Origin: Actinomycetota bacterium
Lineage (GTDB): Bacteria; Actinomycetota; Acidimicrobiia; Acidimicrobiales; Ilumatobacteraceae
Direction: 5' to 3'
NCBI GenBank assembly: GCA_026393575.1
Contig: JAPKZX010000071.1
Location: 1 to 64,000 of the forward strand
Length of the DNA stretch: 64,000 nt
Part shown: positions 48,036 to 57,296 of the stretch, piece by piece
Layout: every line of letters starts with the position of its first letter
Numbering within the stretch: the first letter of the stretch is position 1
Notes under the pieces: generated by a model
The model's database searches: none
What the model was told of the DNA's origin: nothing
The model's input: the letters and a program-made list of their open reading frames with translations, nothing else
Made by a program: the position numbers and the translations under genes

Positions 48036-48779
48036 TTAGCGTCCCTTCCATTCAGGCGCACGCTTTTCTGCAAAGGCTCTTGGGCCTTCCTTGGCGTCTT
48101 CGCTGGTAAACACTTTTCTCTGCAACTCACCCATGAGTTGAGGATTGCCATCACCAATTTCATCGAGCATCAATTGCTTCGTTGCCTGCACAGCAAGCGG
48201 ACCGTTCACAGTGATACGTGCAGCCAATGCGAGAGCGGCGTCACGTAATTCTGCTGCGGGTGCAACTTGGTTAATGAGGCCAAGTTCTTTGGCTCGCACT
48301 GCATCGATTGGATCGCCAGTAAGACCCATTTCCATCGCGACTGCAAGTGGAATACGCGCCGGAAGACGAACTCCGCCACCCGCTGCGAACAAACCACGCT
48401 TTACTTCTGGAATTCCAAACTTTGCAGATTCGACAGAAACAATGAGGTCACACATCATGACCACTTCAAAACCACCAGCTAACGCATGACCATTCACAGC
48501 AGCGATGAGTGGCTTTGAACATTTCCGTAATGCCGTGAAACCCATTCCTATTTTTGCAATGTCTTCACCGGCAGCGAATGCCTTCAAATCCATGCCAGCA
48601 CAAAAGATCTTTTCTCCAGCACCCGTAACGACAATGGCGCGTACCTCAGGATTCGTTTCTGCATCAGTCAATGCGTTCGACAAACCTTCACTTAGCGCGC
48701 CATTCAATGCATTACCTGCATCTGGACGGTTCAAAGTGATGACCAAAATGTTGTTTGTGATTTCTGTAAGAATTTCCAT
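48036..48779 (-). CDS. Enoyl-CoA hydratase/isomerase
   Basis: ITLNRPDAGNALNGALSEGLSNAL; FCAGMDLKAFAAG; AAVNGHALAGGFEVVMMCDLIV; start moved to MEILTEITN. Confidence 0.92.
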   Translation of the reverse strand: MEILTEITNNILVITLNRPDAGNALNGALSEGLSNALTDAETNPEVRAIVVTGAGEKIFCAGMDLKAFAAGEDIAKIGMGFTALRKCSKPLIAAVNGHALAGGFEVVMMCDLIVSVESAKFGIPEVKRGLFAAGGGVRLPARIPLAVAMEMGLTGDPIDAVRAKELGLINQVAPAAELRDAALALAARITVNGPLAVQATKQLMLDEIGDGNPQLMGELQRKVFTSEDAKEGPRAFAEKRAPEWKGR

Positions 48780-48806
48780 GAGGTACCTCCGGTTGGAACC
48801 TAAGCC

Positions 48807-50216
48807 TTGCATAGCTTTGTACAGCGAATCTATTCCGACAACTTGAACACGAAATCATTGGACTACCGTAAGGTCGTGGGGCAATTCACATCAGACCTTG
48901 AGTCTTTACAATCGCATCAGATTCCGCAATGGTACGACGGTGCAAAGTTCGGCATATTTGTCCATTGGTTTGTATCTACCATTCCGGCATTTGCCCCCGT
49001 ATCTGATGACCCGTTCACCCTGGCTGCCGAGAAGGGTGAACGCGAAGCATTCACAGAAAGCCCTTACTCGGAGTGGTACTGGAACTCACTACAAACTCCT
49101 GGCTCTCCTGCAGCATTGCACCACGCAGAAAAATACGGCGACCAACCATACGAAGATTTTGTTCCACAGTTTTTTGAAGCATCACAGGGCTGGCAGCCTG
49201 AACGCTGGGGTGCTCTATTTGCTGCTTCAGGTGCGAAATATTGCGTGATGGGAACCAAGCACCACGATGGTGTTCTGTTGTGGCCAAGTAAAACACCGAA
49301 CCCACACAAAGGTTCACAGTGGACTTCGACTCGCGACATTGTGGGTGAATGCGCTGAAGCAGTTCGATCACACGGTTTGCGGTTAGGGCTGTATTACTCC
49401 GGCGGAATTGATTGGACATTCCAAGGCCTCGGCATTGATGGCTGGGCTTCGTTATACAAGGCGATTCCACAAGATGACGTGTACCACGCATATGTTGAGG
49501 CGCATTACCGAGAACTCATCAGCCGATATGCCCCTGACGTTTTGTGGAACGACATTGGGTATCCAGGTTTTGGTGCAGGCGCAGCAGACCTCTTTGCACA
49601 TTTTTATAACACAAACCCGGAAGGCGTTGTAAACGATCGTTTTGATTTTCTTGGCGTAATGCAAGGCACTGCACATGCTGATTTTGTGACACCTGAGTAC
49701 ACCACTACTCCGCCTCTCGAAGGAAAGAAATTTGAAGTGTGTCGCGGTATCGGCACCAGCTTTGGTTACAACGAACAAGAAGATGACTCGTCATACGCAT
49801 CGTCGTCTGAACTAATTCATATGCTCATCAATATCGTTGCGGCAGGCGGAAACTTCTTGCTCAATGTTGGCCCCATGGCATCGGGCGAAATTCCCTGGAT
49901 ACAACAAGAACGCTTACTTGCAATTGGCCAATGGCTACAGGTCAATGGTGCTGCGATTTATGCCTCTCAACCGCATGAGGTCACACAGCTTTCAACTGCA
50001 GAAGGTGACACTGTCCGACTCACACGCGGTGCCGACGGATTCACATACGCAATGGTCCTTGGTCGTCCGGATTCAAAAGTTGTCAACATTGCTGGGCTAC
50101 CCACAGGCGACACATATTTGCTGGGGTATGACCACCAACTCTCACGCATTGGTGACGACGTAATTCTTCCCTACCGGCCCGACTCGTCTCCCGCGTTTAC
50201 TTTACGGATTGCATAA
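48807..50216 (+). CDS. Alpha-L-fucosidase, GH29 family (start could be GTG 48876)
   Basis: QWYDGAKFGIFVHWFVSTIPAFAP; AKYCVMGTKHHDGVLLWPSKTPNP; APDVLWNDIGYPGFG; NFLLNVGPMASGEIP. Confidence 0.92.
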   Translation: MHSFVQRIYSDNLNTKSLDYRKVVGQFTSDLESLQSHQIPQWYDGAKFGIFVHWFVSTIPAFAPVSDDPFTLAAEKGEREAFTESPYSEWYWNSLQTPGSPAALHHAEKYGDQPYEDFVPQFFEASQGWQPERWGALFAASGAKYCVMGTKHHDGVLLWPSKTPNPHKGSQWTSTRDIVGECAEAVRSHGLRLGLYYSGGIDWTFQGLGIDGWASLYKAIPQDDVYHAYVEAHYRELISRYAPDVLWNDIGYPGFGAGAADLFAHFYNTNPEGVVNDRFDFLGVMQGTAHADFVTPEYTTTPPLEGKKFEVCRGIGTSFGYNEQEDDSSYASSSELIHMLINIVAAGGNFLLNVGPMASGEIPWIQQERLLAIGQWLQVNGAAIYASQPHEVTQLSTAEGDTVRLTRGADGFTYAMVLGRPDSKVVNIAGLPTGDTYLLGYDHQLSRIGDDVILPYRPDSSPAFTLRIA

Positions 50217-50225
50217 GAAACGAAA

Positions 50226-50690
50226 TCAGCCAACTGATGCTGCGGCAGCAGCAAGATTGTTGAGCGTGACTTCCATGTTTGCTTTGTTGTGGATGCCACG
50301 ATCAGCAACACCGCTCACCCACTTGCCCAGCTTGTTGGCAAATTTGCTTCGGTGATCTACCCAGCTATGAGTGACACGAGTTCCAGATGCAGTTGGCTCT
50401 AATTCGTAGACCCAGTCACACCAGTTCTTGCTTCCCACCATGAGCCCGAAAGAAAACTTACGTGGAGCATCGCATGCATTCACTTCCACCGAAGTGGACC
50501 ATGAGCGCTTCCCACTTTTGTTATGACCCTTGAATCGGGCTCCAACAGCGGGGCCGGTTGCACCTTTTACCCATTCTCCGCCTTGATTTTCGGGGGACCA
50601 CTCGCCCATACGGGGCAGGTCGGTCACCATGGCCCAGACCACATCGACAGGGGCGGATACTTCTTTAACAACTGAAACAGTGGAACTCAT
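50226..50690 (-). CDS. SRPBCC family protein
   Basis: STVSVVKEVSAPVDVVWAMVTDLPRMGEWSPENQGGEWVKGATGPAVGARFKGHN. Confidence 0.85.
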   Translation of the reverse strand: MSSTVSVVKEVSAPVDVVWAMVTDLPRMGEWSPENQGGEWVKGATGPAVGARFKGHNKSGKRSWSTSVEVNACDAPRKFSFGLMVGSKNWCDWVYELEPTASGTRVTHSWVDHRSKFANKLGKWVSGVADRGIHNKANMEVTLNNLAAAAASVG

Positions 50691-50775
50691 CTGCCCATTC
50701 TGGCACGACAGCCACTCATCATTGCCAGCCGTGGCCGCTGTACACGGACCCACTTCGAGCGACTACATTTTCCGC

Positions 50776-52344
50776 ATGGCTAAAGACATAACCACCCTTG
50801 CTGACATCGTTCGTACCCACGGAGTTTCTCGTGCTTCCGATAACTCGCTGATTGAAGGTGACCGTACGCGCACATGGGGCGAACTGTACGAACGTTCCAT
50901 CCGTGTGGCCAACGCATTGCAAGCAGCTGGCGTCGGCGTGCAAGACAGAGTTGCATTCCTCGATAAGAACAGCATCGAACACTTTGAGGTTTTCTACGGT
51001 TGTGCACTCATCAATGCAGTATCGGTCGACATCAACTGGCGTCTTGCTCCACCAGAAGTGGAATTCATTGTTAATGACGCTGCCGCCAAAGTTTTGGTTG
51101 TGCATGCCGACTTCTGGCCAGTTGTGGAAGCGATTCGAGCCAACCTCACCACCACACAGCTCATCGTGGTAATTGGCGGAACCGGTGGCGACATTGATTA
51201 CGAAACGTGGGTGAATAGCGGAGCCGCTACAGACCCCGCAGTGGTGTCAGCATCAGAAGACGTTGCGTTCCAGCTGTACTCAAGTGGAACTACTGGTCGG
51301 CCAAAGGGCGTCATGCTCACTAACAACAACTTCTTCGTGATGTTGCCAGGTGCTCGCACATTCTGGAAGTTAAGCGACGACATGATCAACCTTGTCGCTA
51401 TGCCTCTCTTCCACATTGGTGGCGGCGGTTGGGCAACTGCAGGTCAGTTTGTTGGATCTTCATCAATCATTGTGAGAGAGATGGATCCCAATGCAGTTAT
51501 TCAACTGATTGAGAAGCACAAAATTACTCACGGCTTCCTCGTTCCTGCAGTGCTGCAATTCATGTTGATGATGCCAAGCGTTAAAGAGGCAGATTTTTCA
51601 AGTTTGCAACTCATGGTCTACGGAGCATCTCCTATTTCTCTTGAAGTGCTCACCAACAGTGTGGAAACATTCAAGTGCGATTTCATGCAGGTATACGGTC
51701 TCACCGAAACAACAGGTGCTACTACCCTTCTCCCATCAGAAGATCATGATCCAAAGGGACCAAACGCACATCGACTGCGCTCATGTGGCGTGCCTGCTCC
51801 CGGAGTAGAGATTCGCATCATTGATAACGCAACTGGGAAGGAACTTCCTGCGCGCGAAGTAGGAGAGATTTGGTGCAAGTCGCCACAGGTGATGAAGGGC
51901 TACTGGAATAACCCCAAGGCAACAGCCGAATCGATTACCCCCGACGGCTGGTTCAAAACTGGTGACGCCGGTTATCGAGATGAAGACGGTTACATCTATA
52001 TCCATGACCGTGTGAAGGACATGATTGTCTCCGGCGGCGAAAACGTGTACCCCGCAGAAGTAGAGAGTGCTCTCATGAGCCATCCTGCAATTGCAGACGT
52101 CGCAGTCATTGGTGTTCCTCATGAAAAGTGGGGCGAGACCGTGAAAGCAATCGTGGTGAAGAAAGCAGACGTCGCAGTGACCGAAGCAGAGATCATCGAG
52201 TTCTCAAAGGGATTGCTGGCTCGATTCAAATGCCCAACAAGTGTTGACTGGATTGATGCATTGCCACGTAACCCGAGCGGAAAAATCCTGAAGAAGGATT
52301 TGCGTGCCCCGTACTGGGAAGGCCGTGAAAGAATGGTGAACTAG
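50776..52344 (+). CDS. AMP-dependent acyl-CoA synthetase
   Basis: YSSGTTGRPKGVMLT; YGLTETTGATT; GWFKTGDAGYRDEDGYIYIHDRVKDMIVSGGENVYPAEVE; PRNPSGKILKKDLR; start moved to MAKDITT. Confidence 0.94.
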   Translation: MAKDITTLADIVRTHGVSRASDNSLIEGDRTRTWGELYERSIRVANALQAAGVGVQDRVAFLDKNSIEHFEVFYGCALINAVSVDINWRLAPPEVEFIVNDAAAKVLVVHADFWPVVEAIRANLTTTQLIVVIGGTGGDIDYETWVNSGAATDPAVVSASEDVAFQLYSSGTTGRPKGVMLTNNNFFVMLPGARTFWKLSDDMINLVAMPLFHIGGGGWATAGQFVGSSSIIVREMDPNAVIQLIEKHKITHGFLVPAVLQFMLMMPSVKEADFSSLQLMVYGASPISLEVLTNSVETFKCDFMQVYGLTETTGATTLLPSEDHDPKGPNAHRLRSCGVPAPGVEIRIIDNATGKELPAREVGEIWCKSPQVMKGYWNNPKATAESITPDGWFKTGDAGYRDEDGYIYIHDRVKDMIVSGGENVYPAEVESALMSHPAIADVAVIGVPHEKWGETVKAIVVKKADVAVTEAEIIEFSKGLLARFKCPTSVDWIDALPRNPSGKILKKDLRAPYWEGRERMVN

Positions 52345-52353
52345 CGCAAAACG

Positions 52354-53217
52354 CTAGGGCTTACGAGCCACGATGATTTGAGAACGTGGCACTAAGTAAT
52401 CCAACATATCTTTCATCTCGCGACCTTCTGGGCAATCAAGCATCTCGTTCCACATACGTGCCCACTTCAAGAGGAATTCATCCTCAGCTTTGAGATCAGG
52501 TTCACCTTTTGAATTTATATGCCCACGCATCATCAGCATTGCCAAGCGAAATGTGCTGATAAAGCCGCTGTAGTCATGCTTCAAAATCTCTAACCCCGCG
52601 CCTCGCACCAGGTTCTCAAATTGATCACGTTCAATCACGCGAATATGGTTTGGTTTTTCGAAGTAGCTAGGAGGCGCAACTCCTCCGATAATGCGCTCTG
52701 CAATTGCGTCAGGCACTGTCAATAAGTACAACGCTCCGCTTTGGCCAACGCGGAACATTTCCGAGAGTGAGTACTCCGGATCATCTACATGCTCAAGTAC
52801 TTCCATACACACGACACGAGTTGCGTAGTTATCTGGTAGTGGAATCTCTTGTGTGGGCGCTAAAACAAAATCGACTATGCCACCTTGGCTTGCAACAGCA
52901 TCACGAGCAACCGAGATGGCTTCCTCGCTTACATCAATTGCTGTCACCCGTGCGCCACGCGTACTAAGAAACTGAAGTGGGCCGCCTGAACCACAACCAA
53001 CATCAACAACAATGTCATCCGCAGTAATCGATACTCCTGTGAACACCTCGCCTGTTTCATTGTTGTAAAAACCACGCAGCACGTCGTCGCGTAATCCCAC
53101 GCGCTCAGTCTCATTCATATGTGCGAGGCCAAGTTCTTCAAGAGACGGCGCGGCTAATTCTTCAACAATGACTGGTGATGCACTCAACACTCGTTGCATG
53201 CGACGAATAACTCTCAC
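52354..53217 (-). CDS. Class I SAM-dependent methyltransferase
   Basis: DIVVDVGCGSGGPLQFLSTRGARVTAIDVSEEAISVAR; VVCMEVLEHVDDPEYSLSEMFRV. Confidence 0.9.
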   Translation of the reverse strand: MRVIRRMQRVLSASPVIVEELAAPSLEELGLAHMNETERVGLRDDVLRGFYNNETGEVFTGVSITADDIVVDVGCGSGGPLQFLSTRGARVTAIDVSEEAISVARDAVASQGGIVDFVLAPTQEIPLPDNYATRVVCMEVLEHVDDPEYSLSEMFRVGQSGALYLLTVPDAIAERIIGGVAPPSYFEKPNHIRVIERDQFENLVRGAGLEILKHDYSGFISTFRLAMLMMRGHINSKGEPDLKAEDEFLLKWARMWNEMLDCPEGREMKDMLDYLVPRSQIIVARKP

Positions 53218-53377
53218 AACTGTCTCCTACGTATGTGCACTATCAAACTTTCAGCTACGTATTGGGCTTCTGGAAGTTCTCTAGTAATGAAGTTGCCTAA
53301 GGAAACCTACTAGATTTTTCGTTATCAATAGTGTAACGCAACCAACTACTTCACTTCTTGTTTCGCGCGACTCAGTC

Positions 53378-54913
53378 GTGTTCAACAGCGATGACTTCAG
53401 TGGTGGGAACATCTCAAAGAAAGAAGATGAGTTCCTTGATCGTCTGCCCACTCAACCCTGGGATGGTCGACGTTCTACTTTCATGGAAGTTCTTGACTCC
53501 CCTAACGCCTTATTGGCGCTCGGCTTTTATGAGTTAGAAGAATGGGGAGTGTGGAGCCGCACGGAGAATCCAAAACTCGTACTTCCGTACTTTGTTCACG
53601 GGGAAGTGTTCATCGAGATTGAGACTGTTGGTTTTGGACCAAACATTGGGCAAGACATCCATATGTCCATTGGTGGCGCTTCCTCCACTATCAACTTGGT
53701 CCAACAACCCCAAACTTCAATTCATTTCTTTAATGTCGCATCGCCAAGTCGAACCATTGAGTTCAGCAACATCATTCCGTCACGCCTCGATGAGGTGGAT
53801 GATCCCCGAACCATGGCAATTGGTGTCTCGAAAATATCCGTCGCGGCCCCCGGTCTTAGCAATGCAGTCTGGGATGGCACGCCAACTTTTATTGACCTAG
53901 CGAACCCAGCTCATCATCAACTCGACTTTGTTGGTTTCCATTCTCGTGAGTCTTGGGGTATCTGGTCAGAGACAGACCCCTGTCATGTGATTCTGCCGTT
54001 CTCAGTTCACGGCGATTGCGAGATTCAATTCTTTGCGCAGGGTTTTGGCGAAAACAACGGAACTCCCCTGACGGTCTCTTTGGGGCAAAACTCGGCACAG
54101 TTTGTTTTAGAACAAGAACCACAACAATTCATCTTTCGTTTCAAAACGGAGGAACCCACTCACCTTCTCCGCATCTCGGGCTTTACTTCAAACTCAACTA
54201 GGTCCCGTTCTGGCACACGAAGTATGGGAATTGGCATCCACCGTCTGCAAGTCACTCTTCCCCCAGATGGTGCACTTGTTGCTGCAAAGACTAAAAAACG
54301 TCGAGCCATTGTCAATGCGCTTGTACCTAAGCAACGCAAACAAAACACACCTCGAGTTGTGAAAACACCGTCAATAGAGACACGCGGATTTACAACTGTT
54401 GCCGTGTTTAATGAGGCCTCTAATTCCAATCAGTGGAGAGATGTGCTCTCGGCTTTCCTCTGGACGTTTAGAGAGAACTCCGAGGCAACTCTGGTGATTC
54501 AGAACTCCAATGTTTCAGGAGCTTCTTTCTTCTCTGAACTTCTGTTCCTCTTTTTTCGCGTTGGCGACATTAAATGTCGGGTGATTGCGATTCACACACA
54601 CGACACATACAGATACGCACCTTCTCTCTTGGCTGCAGCCGATACGTATGTTCATGTTGACTCATCTATCACTTTGAATCACGTTGCACCTCATACAGAT
54701 AAGCGCTCCACACAGTTCATCATCTCAAGCCCAGATGACCTTCAACTTGAGGCCGACAACATCGCCCGCATCACCCCGCTTCGTCAACCAATAAAAACAC
54801 CTGGATATCTTCACCGTGTCGAACGCGAATTAGAAAATGTGCTTGATTGGGTGCGTCTTTGCGAACAAATGAAACAAGCGCACACTCAATGGCAGGAGCG
54901 GACCAATGACTAA
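53378..54913 (+). CDS. Protein with two tandem approx. 108-aa beta-rich domains (DUF7024-like) plus a degenerate GT-like C-terminus
   Basis: Repeat 1 GFYELEEWGVWSRTENPKLVLPYFVHGEVFIEIETVGFGPNIG...DPRTMAIGVSKISV, repeat 2 GFHSRESWGIWSETDPCHVILPFSVHGDCEIQFFAQGFGENNG...GTRSMGIGIHRLQV; overlaps next ORF by 8 bp. Confidence 0.72.
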   Translation: MFNSDDFSGGNISKKEDEFLDRLPTQPWDGRRSTFMEVLDSPNALLALGFYELEEWGVWSRTENPKLVLPYFVHGEVFIEIETVGFGPNIGQDIHMSIGGASSTINLVQQPQTSIHFFNVASPSRTIEFSNIIPSRLDEVDDPRTMAIGVSKISVAAPGLSNAVWDGTPTFIDLANPAHHQLDFVGFHSRESWGIWSETDPCHVILPFSVHGDCEIQFFAQGFGENNGTPLTVSLGQNSAQFVLEQEPQQFIFRFKTEEPTHLLRISGFTSNSTRSRSGTRSMGIGIHRLQVTLPPDGALVAAKTKKRRAIVNALVPKQRKQNTPRVVKTPSIETRGFTTVAVFNEASNSNQWRDVLSAFLWTFRENSEATLVIQNSNVSGASFFSELLFLFFRVGDIKCRVIAIHTHDTYRYAPSLLAAADTYVHVDSSITLNHVAPHTDKRSTQFIISSPDDLQLEADNIARITPLRQPIKTPGYLHRVERELENVLDWVRLCEQMKQAHTQWQERTND

Positions 54914-56117
54914 GTTTCGTTTGTATGCAACACACAATGAAGGCAATGTTCGCGACAAGCTAGGAAAGAGTGACTACAGCTATTGGTTCGTACTCAAGTA
55001 CTTCGAATCGTTGATGCCACATCTGGGAGAAACTGAAGTGCTCACAGAAGCACCAGTGCGTCCCGCTTATCTTGATTTAGCGGAGGAAATATTGCTTGCG
55101 TTTACTCCTCCACATAAAGTCCCGAACGAAGCGCTTCACTATGCAATTCCCGTATTCGCTTGGGAGTTTGACACCATCCCAAATGAATCATGGCAGGACG
55201 ATGACCGAAACAATTGGTATCACGTTTTTCGCAATAGTCCAGGAAGTATCACTCATTGCCAGTTCTCGGCAGAGCAGGTAAAGAATGAGATCGGTCAGGA
55301 CTACCCCATCGCTGTTATCCCCGCACCTCTCTGGGATAAATACGCCCCATTGGCAACTAGACCTCGCATGGACAATTGGACTTTGTCCTTCGATGGGTAC
55401 GTTGCTGATTCATGGAATCCGCCGGCAGATGCCGAGCACATTGAGAAGACTGCCTCAAACATAGATTTCAACGGGGTCGTCTATACATTTGTTTTTAACC
55501 CCAACGATGGCCGCAAACAATGGACTGAGGCAGTTTCCGCATTTATTGCTGCGCACGAGAACAATGCAAACGCAACATTGATTTTGAAGTTGATCCAATC
55601 AGACCCTGTTCTAGGAGTGAATGCAGTGTGGGATGTAATCGATCATCTTGGAGAATTTGATTGCCGCATCGTTGCCATACAAAGTCACCTTGAAAAAGAC
55701 GCCTACGACCAGTTAATTGCAGGCACCACGTTTGCACTGAATGCTTCAAGTGGTGAAGGACAATGTTTGCCTTTGCTCGAATTCATGAGCGCTGGAACCC
55801 CTGCTGTTGCACCATGTCATACGGCAATGACTGATTACATTTTCCCCAACACTTCGTTCATCGTGGAAAATACGAAGTCATGGCATAGTTGGCCACATGA
55901 CCCACGAATGTTGTTGCGTTGCTTTCGATTTCCTGTGGTGTGGGACTCGCTTCGCAATGCAATTCTAGATAGTTACAAGGTGGCTACCGAAGATTCAGTG
56001 CGTTACGAGGAAATGTCACAGAATGCGACGAAGTTTATGAAGGACTTCTGTTCTGAAGAAGTGCTTCTTAAAAAACTCGACACATTTATCGCCCAAGTAA
56101 AGTCCTACAACTCTTAG
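54906..56117 (+). CDS. Glycosyltransferase (GT4-like)
   Basis: VYTFVFNPNDGRKQWTEAVSAFIAAHENNANATLILK...ALNASSGEGQCLPLLEFMSAGTPAVAPCHTAMTDYI. Confidence 0.82.
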   Translation: MTKFRLYATHNEGNVRDKLGKSDYSYWFVLKYFESLMPHLGETEVLTEAPVRPAYLDLAEEILLAFTPPHKVPNEALHYAIPVFAWEFDTIPNESWQDDDRNNWYHVFRNSPGSITHCQFSAEQVKNEIGQDYPIAVIPAPLWDKYAPLATRPRMDNWTLSFDGYVADSWNPPADAEHIEKTASNIDFNGVVYTFVFNPNDGRKQWTEAVSAFIAAHENNANATLILKLIQSDPVLGVNAVWDVIDHLGEFDCRIVAIQSHLEKDAYDQLIAGTTFALNASSGEGQCLPLLEFMSAGTPAVAPCHTAMTDYIFPNTSFIVENTKSWHSWPHDPRMLLRCFRFPVVWDSLRNAILDSYKVATEDSVRYEEMSQNATKFMKDFCSEEVLLKKLDTFIAQVKSYNS

Positions 56118-56126
56118 GTCCAGATA

Positions 56127-57296
56127 GTGGAAACTCAAACGAGTCACAGAAATCTAGCCCTCGACTCATTGAGAGGATTCTCCACAATTCTCATTGTCGT
56201 GTACCACACATCTTTTGTTTCCGGATACACCGTTGCGCACGCAGATTCAATTGGTGCCTACATTGATCGACTCAATATAGGTGTCGCTATCTTTTTTGTA
56301 CTAAGTGGATTTCTGATCTTTCGCCCATTTGCCCATTCGTTGATTCATGGTTCACCCCTGCCAAAAACGCGGAACTATTACCTAAAACGTGCAGCACGTA
56401 TTCTTCCTGGCTACTGGCTGGCGTTGTTTTTATTAGCCGGACTCGACGCCCTCACAATTGTGAACACATCTGGTTTCATCAGGAACGTTTTTATCGTTCA
56501 TTCATTTACTGAGCACAATGTTTTCACCGGCATACGCCAGGCTTGGACATTGGCCGTCGAGATGTCTTTCTATGTCGTTGTGCCTGCGTTTGCTTATGTT
56601 TTTGTACGCCAAACGAGACGACGAATCGCTTCGGTATCGGTGGCAACTCTCCTGAAAGCACTCAGTGCTCTCTTCCTCGGTGCCTACGCATTTCGGCTTT
56701 TTATACATCAAATAGATTTTTGGTTTCTCAATACGGCGCATATTTGGCTGCCATCTCATATGGACACTTTGGCACTTGGCATGGGTCTCGCTGTGTTGGT
56801 TGAGGCTCCTGCGTCAGCAAAGACGCTTTCGAAGCTGAAGAATTTCATTGCGAATCACACCGGATCGTTTGTTGTGTGTTCAGTTTTTGTATGGCTCATT
56901 AGCGCCAACATAAATATGGCGATTGGATTAAACAGAACAGAGTTCCACATTGACCTTCTCGGTCATTTTCTGTACGGCATTGCCTCTGTTTTACTTGTCG
57001 CTCCATTCTGTGTGGACTCTCAAGCGTTACTCGTGAAAGCCGTATCGTTTCGACTCTTCACCTGGCTGGGCACCATCTCATACGGCGTTTACCTGTGGCA
57101 CATGGCTTTTCTTGGTGGCAATTTTGCAGAAAAGTACATGCCGTACACCGAGAATGATGGTCAGGTCCTTCTTCGATTTCTCGTCGTACTCCCCGCAAGC
57201 ATCGCCATTGCATCGCTCAGTTACTACGTGCTTGAGCGGCCAATCATGCGCACCGTCAATAGACGCTTCACTCTTAACAAAGAATTGCGTCTCTAG
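56127..57296 (+). CDS. Acyltransferase 3 family (OafA/YrhL-like) membrane O-acyltransferase
   Basis: LALDSLRGFSTILIVVYHTSFVSGY; GVAIFFVLSGFLIFRPF; YYLKRAARILPGYWLAL; QAWTLAVEMSFYVVVP. Confidence 0.92.
   Translation: METQTSHRNLALDSLRGFSTILIVVYHTSFVSGYTVAHADSIGAYIDRLNIGVAIFFVLSGFLIFRPFAHSLIHGSPLPKTRNYYLKRAARILPGYWLALFLLAGLDALTIVNTSGFIRNVFIVHSFTEHNVFTGIRQAWTLAVEMSFYVVVPAFAYVFVRQTRRRIASVSVATLLKALSALFLGAYAFRLFIHQIDFWFLNTAHIWLPSHMDTLALGMGLAVLVEAPASAKTLSKLKNFIANHTGSFVVCSVFVWLISANINMAIGLNRTEFHIDLLGHFLYGIASVLLVAPFCVDSQALLVKAVSFRLFTWLGTISYGVYLWHMAFLGGNFAEKYMPYTENDGQVLLRFLVVLPASIAIASLSYYVLERPIMRTVNRRFTLNKELRL

Noticed and set aside
53227-53262. Repeated CTACGTAT in the methyltransferase/repeat-protein intergenic region
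   Set aside because: 8-bp repeat can occur by chance in AT-rich spacer; no second line of support.
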